DNA of 64,000 nt from Gnetum montanum (lineage: Eukaryota; Streptophyta; Gnetopsida; Gnetales; Gnetaceae). How positions within the stretch are numbered: the first letter of the stretch is position 1; each line of letters begins with the position of its first letter. The stretch covers positions 1,509-65,508 of the forward strand of contig MNCI01013713.1 of the NCBI GenBank assembly GCA_015680685.1, given 5' to 3'. Position numbers and translations under genes: made by a program. The notes below the pieces were generated by a model. The model worked only from the letters and a program-made list of their open reading frames with translations, did no database searches and was not told the origin of the DNA. Positions 11,422-23,440 of the stretch are shown here, in pieces.

Positions 11422-12869
11422 TGGGATGACAAAGACGAAGAAAGCCCATTATCCAATACATTTCCTCATGAACTCCTCTTTATTGGAGAAATAACTAAAC
11501 AAATGTCCAATGAGCCAAAATGGTATGATAATATTTTCACCTATCTTCTCACTTAGGAGATGCCACAAGGCTTGGACCACCGAAGGAAGCAATAGTTTCT
11601 TCACTAGGTAAAGCACTTCATGGATATCAATAAACACCTCTACAAGGTGTGCACCAATGACTTGGTTCGTTGGTGTGTCCCTGATGCTGATCAATTGCAC
11701 ATGCTCCAAGATGTTCATGAAGGTCCTGATGGAGGACACTATGCTAGGAGATGCATGGCTATTAAAATCCTAATGGCAGGGTACTATTGGCCAACACTCT
11801 TTAAGGATGCTCACCATTTCATCCACTCTAGTGAACGAAGCCAATGAGATGGTGGAATGATTGCTCGAATGGAGGGACCTTAACAATGGATTTAACCTTT
11901 AGAACCATTTGACATTTGGGGCATTGATTTTATGGGTCCCAACATGCCCATGTCAAATGGAAATGCGTACATCATAGTCATTGTTAACTATTGTACGAAA
12001 TGGGCAGAAGTAGCAACTGTCATCAACTATACATCTTTTATTGCTACTCAATTTGTACAACAAAATTTTGTAAATAGGTTTGGTATGCCATGTGCATTAA
12101 TTTTTGACAATGGAACTCATTTTATAGGCACTACTTTTTGAAAGCTTATTTAACACTTGTGGGTTGAACACAAACTCACAACACCTTATCATACCCAAGC
12201 TAATGTTCAAGTTGAGGTTACGAATAGGGAAAACATAAGAATAATAACAAGAACTGTTAGCAAGTATAGGAAGGATTGGAGCACAAAACTCAATGATGCC
12301 CTTTGGGCCTACCACTCAACTTGGAAACCTCTTATAGGCTACTCTTCCTATGAGCTTTTGTATAGTAAACTACCAACACTTCTTATTCAATCTAAACTTC
12401 ATACACTTTCAATGACTTGTGACCTTGACCTTGACTTAAGTTTAGCCCAAAAGGAAAGACTAATGAATCTCAACCTACTAGATGAGAATGGATTAGTGGC
12501 CTTATCATCTAATGAGTTGCATAAGGCATATAACAAAAAGCGTCATGACCTAGAAATTAGAAAAGTTAAATTTCAACCAAGAGATAAGGTTTTCTATTGG
12601 AACCTCACACACGTACCTCAGCGAACTAAGTTTCAGCTATTTTGGAAAGGACCTTATATCATTTATGAAACTTTTTCTTTAGGGGCCATGATGATCTATA
12701 AACCTGAGAGCCTAAATAAGAAACAACTAGGTAACATTTAACCAATTAAACCTTTTCATGAGTATATGCCAGCTAACATAATAAGCACCTCATCTGATGG
12801 ACAACCACACTTCATATTTCGAATCTTCTCCTTTCAACGTAGTCATGGAGGAGATGGCCAACCATGCTA
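11422..12869 (+). pseudogene. decayed integrase of element C
   Basis: The N-terminal zinc domain survives partly (HEGPDGGHYARR at about 11715-11750), but the expected Cys pair is lost (SSERSQ). The core follows with [11 protein letters not shown] (first Asp, 11908-), LIFDNGTHF (second Asp, 12098-) and EVTNRENIRI (Glu, 12211-). Then come WSTKLNDALWAYHSTWKPLI and the C-terminal tail with FYWNLTHVPQRTKFQLFWKG. The DDE residues are still readable. Stops at 12140 and elsewhere break the frame. No chromodomain follows. Confidence 0.83.
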
Positions 12870-13935
12870 GCCATTCAAGCAGCTCCTTAGTTTTTTTTTT
12901 CAACTTTTTTATTNCATAAAAACTAAAAGATGTAAAACAAAGAACATGTAAAACAAAAATTTGTAAAATGAAAAAAGTTTAAAATAAAAAAGTTGAAAAA
13001 AAAAACTAANTTTGATATTTCTTTAATAATTTACATTTTTTTCTATATTTTCTTTTATTTGGCATGATTTTAATTTTTTGTTAATAAGTGTTATGTACAT
13101 TGATAATGCGTTACTTGATGGTGGTATGTAATATTTTTGTTATTTGATTATTGGTGTTTGTTTTCTAACTTTGAATTTTGTTATGGATAATTAGGACATA
13201 GTTTCTTTTTCATGTAACAAGTAGTGAGTCCACAACGTCCACCCATCCACACACCCTATGGTTTTCCTTCTTTTGGAAACATGTATTCCATTTTTCACTA
13301 ATAAAACTTTAATAAATTTGTAACTTTGGTAGTTTCCAGAATTGGGAAGGATTCAAAGGTTTGAACAGGGTGTGGCTTCAAAGGGATTCAGTATTCTTTG
13401 TACTTTTCTGTTTACCTGGGTGCATGTGTGTTTCCATGAATTTCTTACCATTCCATGCCAATCAATAAAGGAAGTTGAATAAGTCCTTGCATGATGTGGT
13501 TCTCATCAAGAAGAAAAAAGAAGATCAGGATTCAAAGCACACACCTTGGAAAAAAAAATGCATATGTCTTTGCATGGTGTGGTTCCCATTTCAAAAAAAA
13601 AAACACAATGGGAATTCAAAGCACACCCCTTAGACAAACTAAATAGGCTACAAGCACTAGTTATGGAACTTGTCTTCTCTAACTAAGGCCCTTCCTCAGT
13701 TCCCACCTCTTCTCTAATTTGGAACATTGGTTATTTTGTGGGAGCACTCTTGTGCCTTAGGGTATGGATTGGTTTTAGAATGTCGATGCAAAGTTACTGA
13801 AAGTGGCTGGGTTTTGGTATGGACTAAGGATGGATCCTATCAAGTCATTTAACCACAGAATCCACAAGGGACTTCATGTGACTATAATTAGGAACTCCAT
13901 TCCACTCTCCCTTTTATCCATCTATGTTTTCCATG
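12870..13935 (+). other. 3' untranslated region of element C, interrupted by D
   Basis: AT-rich non-coding sequence with poly-T/poly-A tracts and two ambiguous bases (12914, 13010). It includes the family-wide phrase CTACAAGCACTAGTTATGGAA and a later CTAACTAAGGCCC phrase, also found in the F, G and J 3' UTRs. No reading frame of note. It ends at the CCATG target site of element D. Confidence 0.75.
12887..13009. repeat. perfect 27-bp inverted repeat with 69-bp loop
   Basis: Arm 12887-12913 (TTAG, ten T, CAAC, six T, ATT) is exactly complementary to arm 12983-13009. Each arm is followed by a single N (12914, 13010). A snap-back structure of this kind could cause the base-calling ambiguity, or the second arm could be a copying artefact. 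Confidence 0.85.
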
Positions 13936-14701
13936 TGATGAGTGGTGAGGTACCCCTACACTCAACCATACGAATATGAGCGTTTCATGCACAATCCGGT
14001 CGAATTCCAAGGACTAAGTGCTTACACGCCTTAATGGAACACTCAAGGTTAATCAATCGTTGTCTTCCCAAACTTACTTGTGTTCTCACAGTTGTATGGT
14101 TAAGTAAGCTTTAGGTATATGATTTTTATAGCTTTTTACTTTTTTATGTCTTCTACTAATAAAGGAGAGGGAGAGAGAACTAAGTGGCTAATTTATCTTA
14201 ACTATTTGCTAACTAGTTTCTAAATATTCCTAACACCAGTATCCGTTCCCACTTGCTGTAAGCATCCTAAACTAGTGCAACGCCATTGGATTACCAAACG
14301 CTAATCGTTACTGGGTTACCAAGCACTACACTCATGCTCGAAGTGGTCGTACTAAGTGTACTTAACTAAGAGAGTTGAAGGTTGAGAGAGATATTAATTA
14401 ACTAGGAAAGCATTAAACATTCAACAATAATTAATTACTAATTAGCTTAATCTGTATGCTGCAAGGTTTATCATGAATTTTGTCTTTATTACTGTACACA
14501 AATGTGTGCTCAAGTACAAATTTCTTGAATAAAGATCTATTCACTCCATGACTCCTACTGCGGGCATACAAAAATTATTCTAACTCTGGAATGACTAAAC
14601 TGTAAGAAACTAGCTAAGGGTCTAAGTCTTACTACTTGAAACAAAGGCCGCCGCCTCTTATTTATAGAAGATGAGGTAGGATGCGATATCGCGAGTCATC
14701 A
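13936..14701 (-). repeat. 3' LTR of element D (766 bp)
   Basis: TGATGAG...TCATCA ends. The polypurine tract (TCATGGGGGTA on the minus strand, 14702-14712) abuts it. On the minus strand the U3 is very short: a GCGATATCGC palindrome, then TATAAATA (near 14660), then R-U5. It is closely related to the G LTR. Confidence 0.88.
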
Positions 14702-15904
14702 TACCCCCATGACTAAATGAAAACTCATCCTCGAGTTCCTTACAAAATATTGAAAAGGTATGGGATTATTGACTTGAATGAAAACTAACGGTAAATGGTA
14801 TGACATGTGAATGGATCAATCATTACAATACATGAAAATATTAGTGTTCATGACTACAAGAATGAACGCTATACAAAATTGGCATCCAGCCCTATTTGGC
14901 AGTTGAGAGAGAAGAGAGAGAGAGAAAAGAAGAAGACATGTTGCTAACAATGCCAGGATTGCACCTTTTGTTGTCCATCTATAACCGCGTCATCAGTCTT
15001 GTTCCTTGCACAATTGTTCCAGCACCAATCCATCCTGAGTGTTTCCTCCAAGTCCAGTCCATTGTTGTATGATTGCCATATGCATATACAACACAGTCAC
15101 ACATGAGCGAGGATAAGTAAATCACAATATAGTTGATACCTTGCCTCAGTGTAAGGTCCATTTGCTGAGTTGTGATATGGCTAATATGGATTCTAGAGAT
15201 ATAACACTAGTGACTACCCAAAGTGTAGGGGCTAGGGAAAATTAAAAAAATTGAACCAGGGCCCCCATGACTAAAAGGGATCCTCCGGTAACGATAGAAT
15301 GGAAAAAGATTAGGAATAAGAAAGATGGAGAAAAAGGAACAATGACAATGTCGATAAAATGGATTTCAAAGATGGTAATGAACAAAACAAATGTTGATTG
15401 CGAGAATGTTTAAGGAAAAGAAGTTAACTAATGCACCAAATAGGAATGCCAGTGGATCCTCCCCAAAGCAGGCTCATGCCTTTGATGCCTTGACAACCCC
15501 ACATTCAAAGAGTCCGTAGGCTCTGGAAATGTCATTTGGGAGTAAGAGTTAAAGACTTAACCCTAAGAATTCACCAAGGAGAAAACAATGCATCAACCAA
15601 AATATAGACTACTGATACAACTAGCAATGATGTGAAAGATGGGGAAAGAATGATGGGAAGAAGAAAATGGAATGGAGTCCTAAGAGCAAGGTGGTATACA
15701 GTCCCTTATGTATTTATGGTTAAGGTGACTGAGTAGATCTCATTCCAAATCCATCCTCAAATAATCCACATCCAGTGACTTCACACTAATACACTTGGCC
15801 AATCCATCCACTTGAAGTAAGAAGAATGCTTTTGCCAAAGAGTCACCACCATTCCAAGTGAGCAAGAAAGGGCCTTAGTTAGAGGGAATATGTTTATTTG
15901 GTTC
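14702..15904 (-). other. 3' UTR of element D
   Basis: Non-coding sequence between the deleted pol and the polypurine tract. It includes a GA-rich run (14906-14935) and phrases shared with the G and J 3' UTRs (CTCTAACTAAGGCCC near 15880; AAAGAGTCCGTAGGCTCT near 15510). No supported gene. Confidence 0.7.
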
Positions 15905-16990
15905 CATATGTTGGCATATCCTAGGATCTATTCCAGTTAATTTGGGATATGACCAGGAAAAGGCTTTTGACCACTTGTTTATTACTTTTAGCAGTCTTTC
16001 TTTTTGTTTGGAAGCAAGTCTTGCGTTGATGATTACTGATTTTCTATTTTTGAGGGTCATATATTCTAGTTCGGTGGGCAATGGTTTCAATTCTAGGGGC
16101 TCTTGTTTAAATTTTTTAGGAATTTCAAGCTTCCCCTAGTTGATGTTTTCAAGGTTAAGGCTTGGAAGTTGGTAGTGAACTTGCTCTAGTGCATCTATGC
16201 TTTCGATGTAAGCACTAGTTATTCCCTTAATTAGTTCCATGCACGTTAGTGAGTTGCTCTCTTGATCAGCCATCAGCCACTGGGTGTCTTCTTGTCGTGT
16301 GGCCACTGCATATAGGCACTTTTGTATATTAATGTCTTGTGCACATTGGTTTCATGCAGGCAATGCTAAACTTTGCACAACCCATGATTTTTGCATGCAA
16401 TTGCACCCTGTATCACTGTATGCCATGCATTGAACCTTCTTCTTCTCGATCTTTCCAAAAGTGTTCTTCTTCGATATTTCCAGGGAAAGATCGTAGATTC
16501 CTAGGCGTGCATCTATAGTACTTAGCCATGCCCTTCCCATTATTATTGGAAGTCCCCTTTATCGTTATTCACTTCTATCACTAGGAAATCAGTTGGGTAC
16601 AACCACCCACACATAGTGGTAACGATGTCCTCCACCAATCCCAAGGGAACAGTGATGGACTGGTCAGCCAACTCTAGGTGAATATTGCTCTTCCTTAATG
16701 GAGGCAAGTTATAGGCTTTATACATCTCTTATGATATTAGGTTGACTCTAGAACTTGAGTCCAGAAGAGCTTTGCATGGCTCATTCCTAACAATTTGGAG
16801 ATAGATTAGAGGGCTTCCAAGATCAGAGAATTTCCTAGGAAGGTGGCCAACCTTAATCCAATCAGTAATGACATGTGTTAACATAACCGTATGCGTTGAG
16901 CTCAATGTTTGGTTTGAAGGGAGCTCTAAAGCCTTATTCGATGGGGAGGCGTTTAGAGGTTAAATTGCTTGTGGTTGTGAGGGCTTAGTT
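15905..16990 (-). pseudogene. protease and truncated RT start of element D
   Basis: Minus-strand blocks are TDWIKVGHLPRKFSDLGSP, CKALLDSSSRVNLIS (active site DSSS), YNLPPLRKSNIHLELADQSI, MGRAWLSTIDARLGIYDLSL, and then the RT lead-in SKAFSWSYPKLTGIDPRICQH. Immediately after ICQH (position about 15905) the sequence becomes the 3' UTR phrase ATGGAACCAAATAAACAT, so RT is cut about 60 residues in. This marks the pol deletion breakpoint. Confidence 0.84.
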
Positions 16991-19409
16991 GGACTGTTGG
17001 TTCTAAAGAAAGGTTCTTTCTTCATAAATTTTTCAAAACCAATAGCGGGTTGAGGATTCATAGCCCTCGTGGCATTACCTTGCTGTGGTTGAGTAAGGAG
17101 TTCCCCTTGCATTGCTAGAGTAGGTAGTAATGGAGCTATTGGTGTGAGAGTTGCAGATGGATTTGAAGGATGGTATGCTTGTGGGTTATCTTTCCTAGGA
17201 GAAGGAGTTCTATAATACTCACAATCTTGGTAGTGATGTTGTGGTGTAACATGACTAATAGAGTCACGTGGAGAGATTGGATACTACACGTAGTATCCAT
17301 ATGGGTCTGATTGCCAGTAGGGGTATTGTTGCCTTGGTGGTGGCATCCCCCATGACTGTGGGTATTGCCACTATTGATGTTGGTCAACAGGTTGTGGTGG
17401 AGTTCCACTTGGATAATATGTTGAAGGTTGGTGGAATTGCCTTGGGTTACCTTGGGGATAAGGTAACCATCGGGGTGCTTGTCGTTTATTAAGTTGTGGG
17501 TTGAGTGCATACACCCTAGACTCTTGTAGATGTGAGATCACTGGGCAACATCCCTTAGGATGGTTGTATTGCATATCGCGCATCTACCATCATTGTCCGT
17601 GTCTAAATCCACAACCTCTTCCGTGATGGCCATTTTTCCCTTACCCTTGTTATGTTCATTGTCCACTTCTCTCTTTTTCTTTTTATCATGATCACTACCT
17701 CACTCCCTAGACTCCTCTACAATTTTAAGAACAGTTTCAAACATACTATCCAGGGAGTCTCACATTTGGTCTACCTTTGCCGATACTTCGATTCTTAACT
17801 TTTGGAGAGGTAAAGTTTTCCTATTCACCATCTCTTTCAGTGGTGACTCTTCTTCCTCCTCAACAAATCTCACTCCCCTTTTTCGGAGGGAAGGATATTG
17901 GTTGTATTCCTTTGCACTTTCTCTCTTTCATAGCTCACCTTCTTCTTTGGCTACTTGCTCTAGCAATCTATGAATTTGATGAGACCTAAGCTCAAATAAC
18001 CTTCCTTGGGCATATGTCCCAAGGGTTCTTCTTGTTTCATGACTAAGTCCATCCACGAGATGGTGTAGTTGATCCTGCTACGAATAACCATGACCAAGGA
18101 AACAATGTAACAATGCATAATAGTGACCCATGGAAGCATCCAAGGGTTCATGATTTGCTTGCTTCCATCCTTGGATTTCCTTCTGTAGGTTAAACACTTA
18201 GGAGTATGTTTGGTACTTATCATTGAATAGTTTTAACATTGTACTCCACCTCCGAATGGATTTTGGTTCTAAGGACCGGTATCAGCTTTTTGCTTCTTTC
18301 ACTAGTGTCCTTGGGAACAAATTCAATTTTTGCCATTCGTTTTCTATATTTTGCAAGGCACATGCATCGTGGAATGCTTGTAAATGATTTTGACGATTAG
18401 TGTTGTATCCCCCTTCAAATCGTGGGATGTTGTTCATGTCTAACCTCTTGATTCTACTATCCTTTTTGTGCCTTTTTGGAACTCTTATAGCCACCATTAT
18501 ATCTAGCATGCTCCTAGTTGTGAGTAGGGGTTCTTCATGATCATCTCGTTCATAGCATCTATGGTGTCTACGCGGTTCCCTATTCTCCCTTCTTCTATGC
18601 CTTGATTCCTTAGAGTGCCCTCGTCCTCGTTCTCAATTGTTTTATCGATGTTTTTCACTCTATTTTCCTTTATCCTCACGATTGGTTTCCCTATGACTGC
18701 ATCTGGACATTGAAGGAGAGGATGAAGGTGAAGAAGAAGGAGAACCATCGTCATGATGATGTTTTCTACTTTCTCTTCGGTGGTCTCAGCCTTGATTATG
18801 ATCATGATTAGAACGTCCATCCTTATTGTGTGTTCGTGTTCCCTGGTTGAATACTTCGTATTCATGGGTATCAGAACCAAGGTTGTGAACAATCGAGTGA
18901 AGGTTTTGATACACCACCTCCTAACCATCGTTAGGAGGAGGAACATCATTTTGTGGGGAACTTGTTGAAGTAGGTTCATGACCCTCAATTTTGCTCAAGA
19001 CATGCGGAGCATTATGGGGCCATTTATCCTTCAAGGATGTATGGTATCTCTCTTGTTGCAAGCCCCTTTGACGTTGTGCCTCTGTGGTATGATAGTCCCT
19101 TGTGTCATGATCGCATGCAACATATTCCACGTATAAAAGCGGAGTGCCTATTCCTGTGAGAGCACAAAGGAGCATGTTCGGGACTGATTGGTCTGGGGGC
19201 AACACTATGTTACCCTTCAAGTCTCTCCAATGCAGTTGTTCATCTTGGTGAAGAATAAAGGTGAAATCGGGTACATACTCATTGTGATGAGTATATACCA
19301 CAGGAAATTGTTGAGGAACTGACAGATTCCGGTTATGTGTATTATGTCATCGACTGCCTCTTGTGTTAGTCCTAGGTGGTGAAGTGCTCTTATGAGAAGA
19401 AGAAGACAT
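16991..19409 (-). pseudogene. gag of element D
   Basis: Start at 19409 (ATGTCTTCTTCT, giving MSSSSHKSTSPPRT). Then come VYTHHNEYVPDFTFILHQDE (19301-), RDLKGNIVLPPDQSVPNMLL and the capsid core RLDMNNIPRFEGGYNTNRQN (18282-18509). A Glu/Lys-rich segment and the knuckle area near 17560 follow (first Cys pair degraded: MRDMQYNHPKGCC), with the linker PPPRQQYPYWQSDPYGYYV. The 126-codon stretch 18921-19301 is uninterrupted, but later frames are broken. This is the best preserved gag N-terminus in the window. Confidence 0.84.
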
Positions 19410-19534
19410 CTTGTCTTGTTCAGTGTGTGATGTACCATTATCTTGTCCTTCTTTGATTAACTCTAAGGGTTTGTTCTAACGTTCCAACGATATGGATGAT
19501 TTCCTATGTTCTACGCAGCGCACAAACAACTAAG

Positions 19535-19553
19535 TCCCCGGCAACGGTGCTAA
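19535..19553 (-). other. primer-binding site of element D
   Basis: On the minus strand TTAGCACCGTTGCCGGGGA. It differs from the tRNA-Asp complement at two positions and is one of the best-preserved copies in the window. It lies against the LTR end. Confidence 0.87.
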
Positions 19554-20241
19554 TGATGAGTGGCAAGGTACCCCTACACTCAACCATATAAATATGGATG
19601 TTTCACGCACGATCCGGTCGAATTCCAAGGACTAAGTGGTTATGTGCCTTAATGGTATATGATTTTTATAGCTTTTTCCGTTTTATGTCTTCTGCTAATA
19701 AAGGAGAGGGAGAGAGAACTAAGTGGCTAATTTATCTTAACTATTTGCTAACTAGTTTCTAAATATTCCTAACACCAGTATTCGTTCCCACTTGCTGTAC
19801 ACATCCTGAACCAGTGCAACATAGCTGGGATTACCAAATGCTAATCATTACTACATTACCAAGCACTACATGCATGCTTGAAGTGGTTGTACTGAGTGTA
19901 CTTAACTAAGAGAGTCGAAGGTTGAGAGAGATATTAATTAACTAGGAAAGCATTAAACATTCAACAATAATTAATTATTAATTAGCTTAATTTGTATGCT
20001 GTAAGGTGTATCATGCAGTTCGTCTTTATTGTTGTACACAAATATGTGCTCAGGTACAAATTGCTTGAATAAAGATCCGTTCACTCTATAAATCCTACTG
20101 CGGGCACACAGAAATTCTTCTAACTCTGGAATGACTAAACTGCAAGAATCTAGCTAAGGGTCTAAGTCTTACTACTTGAAATAAAGGGCACCGCCTCTTA
20201 TTTATAGAAGATGAGGTAGGATGCGATATCGTGGCTCATCA
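19554..20241 (-). repeat. 5' LTR of element D (688 bp, internal deletion)
   Basis: Same ends and content as 13936-14701 but lacks about 79 bp: CCTTAATGG runs straight into TATATGATTTTT near 19650. The remaining sequence differs from the 3' LTR mainly by transitions, indicating an old insertion. Confidence 0.88.
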
Positions 20242-20296
20242 CCATGTTCCACCTCGCTGCTAGTTTCATGTTTTTTTTTGATATCTTGGTTTATGG

Positions 20297-21529
20297 AACT
20301 AAACAAACATGTTCCCTCTAACTAAGGCCCTCTTTCTTGCTTCCTACTTTTCCCTTTCTCATTTCCTTGGAATGGTGGTAACTCTTTGGTGGAAGCATTC
20401 TTGTTACTTCAAATGGATGGATTGGCCAAGTGTATTAATGCAAAGTCACTGGAAGTGGATTGTTTGAGGCCAGATTTGGAATGAGATCTACTTAGTCACA
20501 TTAACCATACATACACAATGGGCTGTACACCACCTTGTTCTTGGGACTCCATTCCATTCTCTTCTCTTCTCCCCATCAGTCTTTCTCCACTTTCCACCTC
20601 ATTTTCAATTGTATTTGTAGTCTATATTTTGGTTGATGCATTGTTTTCTTTTTGGTAAATTCTTGTGGTTAAGACTTTAACTCTTGCTTCCGAATGACAT
20701 TTCTAGAGCCTACGGACTCTTTGAATGTGGGATTGTTAGGGAATTAAGGGCATGAGCCTGCTTTGGGGAGGACCCATTGGCATTCCTATTTGGTGCATCA
20801 ATTAACTTCTTTCCCTTAAACATTTCTGCAATCAACATTTGTTTTGTTTATTACCATCTTTAACATCCATTTTATCGGCGTTGCCATTGTTTCTTTTTCT
20901 CCATCTTTCTTATTCCTTATCTTTTTTCCATTTGATCACTACCAGAGGATCACTCTTACTCATGGGGGCCCTGGTCCAATTTTTCCAATTTTCCTAACCC
21001 CTACACCTTGGGTAGTCACCAATGTTATATCTCTAGAATCCATATTAGCCAGATCACAACTCAGCCAATGGACCTTACACCAAGGTAAGGTATCAACTGT
21101 ATTATGATTTACTTATCCTTGCTAATATGTGACTGTGTTGTGTGTGCAAATGGCAATCATACAACAATCGACTGGACCTAGAGGAAAAAATTAGGATTGA
21201 ATGGTGCTAGAATAGTTGTGCAAGGAACAAGATTGATGGCATAGTTATGGATGCACAATGGAAGGTGCAATCTTGGTGTCGATAGCAACACATCTTCTTC
21301 TTTTTTCTCTCTCTCTCTTCTTTCTCAGCTACCAAATAAGGCTGGATGTCAATTATGCATAGTATTCATTCTTGTAGTCATGAACACTAATATTGTTATG
21401 TATTGTAATTATTGATCCATTCACACGTCATCCCATTGATCATTAGTTGTCATTCAAGTCAATAATCCCATACCTTCCCAATATTTTATAAGAAACTAAA
21501 GGATAAGTTTTCATTCAATCATGGGGGTA
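20297..21529 (+). other. duplicated 3' UTR of G-type element (G')
   Basis: Begins TATGGAACTAAACAAACATG and ends with the polypurine tract CATGGGGGTA before the LTR. It is colinear with 39865-41101, including a pyrimidine-rich run at 21300-21330. No coding content. Confidence 0.8.
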
Positions 21530-22330
21530 TGATGAGTTGCGATATTGCGTACGCAATATCGCATCCACCATGTGATATCGTGTCTTGCCTCATCTTCTAT
21601 AAATAAGAGGTGATGCCCTTTGTTCAAGGGTAGTAAGAGTTAGACCCTTAGCCAAATTCTTATAGTTTAGTCATTCCAGAGTTAGAATAATTTTTGTGTG
21701 CCCGTAGTAGGAGTCATAGAGTGAACGGATCTTTATTCAAGCAATTTGTACCTGAGCACACATTTGTGTATGACAATAAAGATGAACTTTATGATAAACC
21801 TTGCAACATACGGACTAAGTTAATTAGTAATTAATTATTTTTGAATGTTTAATGCTTTTCTAGTTAATTAATTTCTCTCTCAACCTTTGACCCTCTTAGT
21901 TAAGTGCACTTAGTACGACCGCTTCGAGCATGCGTGTAGCACTTGGTAACCCAGTAATGATTAGTGTTTGGTAATCCCAGCAACGTTGCGCTGGTTCAAG
22001 ATGTGGACGGAAAGTGCGAATGGATATCAGTGTTAGGAACAATTAGAAACTAGTTAATGAATAGTTAAGATAAATTATCCACTTAGTTCTCTCTCCCTTT
22101 CCCTTATTAGTAGAAGACATAAAAAGATAAAAAGTTATAAAAATCATATACCTCAAGCTTACTTAACCATACAACTATGACAGTACAAGTAAGTTTGGGA
22201 AGAAAATGATTGATTAACCCCGAGTGTTCCATTAAGGTGCGTAAGCACTTAGTCCTTGGAGTTCGATCGGATCGTGCATGAAATGCTCGTATTTGTATGG
22301 TTGAGTATAGGGGTACCTCGCCACTCATCA
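21530..22330 (+). repeat. 3' LTR of G' (801 bp)
   Basis: TGATGAG...TCATCA ends, TATAAATA at about 21599-21606, and CAATAAAGATG polyadenylation-type signal near 21775. Its U3 holds a perfect 26-bp palindrome (21538-21563). The following GAATT equals the target site of G at 41884. Confidence 0.87.
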
Positions 22331-22403
22331 GAATTCGACCAGATTATTGAGTGAACACTAGTGATTTGTATGGTTGGGCATAGAGTATACTTGTTGCTCA
22401 TCA
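22331..22403 (+). repeat. tail of F-type LTR (duplicate)
   Basis: GAATTCGACCAGATTATTG to TTGTTGCTCATCA. This is the last part of an LTR whose front lies on the other side of a G insertion. It matches 41884-41956. Confidence 0.82.
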
Positions 22404-23440
22404 TTTTTAAAATTGATTTCATTGTATCCTTCTTTAAAGATACATTCTATTGATCAACAATTGAAATGTCAATAGAAGAAGTCATCCCAAGATTTGTAGC
22501 ATTTGTAGAAAAAACCTTAGCAGGATCTGTAACATTTGTAGAAGAAACTTTAGTAAGATTTATAATAGCTTGTTATTATCATGTTTACATTACCTTTTTA
22601 TGCAACATAAAAGGATATGAATCAAACATGTGACCCTCTTGATGATAATAGTAACATAGCTTTGGAAGATTGTAATAACAACCTTTTGCACATAATCAAT
22701 TCTACTAGAATGTAAAGGGATTTCTCACTTAAGAAAATCAAGATCCACTTCAATCATATATTGAATTTTTCAAAAACCATTAGCTACAGTGAGGGTTTAA
22801 GGATGCTTGATTACCCCAATACTAATGATAATATCACTTTCAATAATTAGTAGAAGATTTTGAAATTCCACAAAACAAGGAACCTTTTGAAATTTAAAAG
22901 ATGCTAGATTAAAAGAGGGAGTCCACTTTTGAATAATCAATAACACATGATGATGATTTAAAACACCGATATCAAGGGTTTTAGAAACCATCATCAAATC
23001 AACAAATTCTACCATAAAAAATGAGTTTGACAAATAATGAGCATAGACAACATCCAAACCCCAATTTTTCTAAACTAAATTTAAATGATTCAAAAAACTA
23101 GATGAGTGAGGTAAATTTCCACAATTGTGATTTTTTTTGAGTAATAGATTCATATAAATTATGAGACAATTCGTAGATAGGCAAAGAAGTAATGGTTTTG
23201 CTTAAAAGATCATTTCCTGAATTTGGCAGCATTGCACATAATATGAGTGTCAAACCCCTTGCTAATATAAGAAAATAGGGGTAAAATTCTATCATATGCA
23301 TGTCAACAGTCTTGAAATCCTTGAAATGATTTATTTTATCTTTCAAGTAAGAGAAACACTTGAAATTTTTTTAAAGATAATGTAAAATAAAAAATCGGTC
23401 TTAAAAGTCACTCAACGTTACATGTTCCTGTTTTTCTAAA
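22404..23440 (-). pseudogene. LINE-type ORF1 remnant (DUF4283 and zinc knuckle), left copy
   Basis: Minus-strand frames read IYELSHNLYESITQK (23098-23346), then FFMVEFVDLMMVSKTLDIGV, HHHVLLIIQKWTPSFNLASF and KFQKVPCFVEFQNLLL (22797-23057). This is the pattern of the DUF4283 domain of plant LINE ORF1 and related proteins. Further along, CYYYHQEGHMFDSY has the exact spacing of a CX2CX4HX4C knuckle with the second and fourth Cys changed to Tyr. Frameshifts and stops separate the parts, and no ORF2 (endonuclease/RT) is present. The assignment rests on motif reading. Confidence 0.6.

Larger units (their letters stand above)
5859..13935 (+). mobile_element. Ty3/Gypsy LTR retrotransposon C (5' LTR to 3' UTR)
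   Basis: Order on the plus strand: 5' LTR, primer-binding site, gag, protease, RT, RNase H, integrase and 3' UTR, the standard Ty3/Gypsy order. The 3' UTR is split by element D at 13935 and resumes only for about 55 bp (20242-20296) before an unrelated junction, so no 3' LTR of C is present. The gag has lost its middle (around 8100). Every domain contains stops. Element C' at 61181 is its duplicated copy. Confidence 0.86.
13936..20241 (-). mobile_element. complete but pol-deleted LTR retrotransposon D, TSD CCATG
   Basis: Both LTRs are present and the element is flanked by an exact 5-bp duplication, CCATG at 13931-13935 and 20242-20246. This shows one integration event into the element C 3' UTR. 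Internal order (minus strand) is primer-binding site, gag, protease, a stub of RT, then directly the 3' UTR. The rest of RT, RNase H and integrase is missing (junction near 15905). At 6.3 kb, against about 10 kb for G and J, it is a deletion derivative that would have depended on enzymes from a full relative if it moved in this form. Confidence 0.9.
20297..23440. repeat. truncated duplicate of 39860-42995
   Basis: This block repeats, in the same order and orientation, the G 3' UTR, G 3' LTR, F LTR tail and LINE ORF1 remnant that lie upstream of CHS. The G LTR sits at the same GAATT site of the F LTR in both copies, so it is a true duplication made after nesting. The left border is a non-homologous join to C sequence (near 20297). 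The right border (near 23440) joins directly to the first RT codons of element F. Confidence 0.85.

Noticed and set aside
18503-18988. 161-codon minus-strand frame in D gag (and similar Met/Ile/His-rich frames at 2617, 7405, 33384 and 46554)
   Set aside because: These are shifted frames of the Asp/Arg/His-rich gag N-terminal segment. The correct frame continues into DDHDEPLL and the capsid core.
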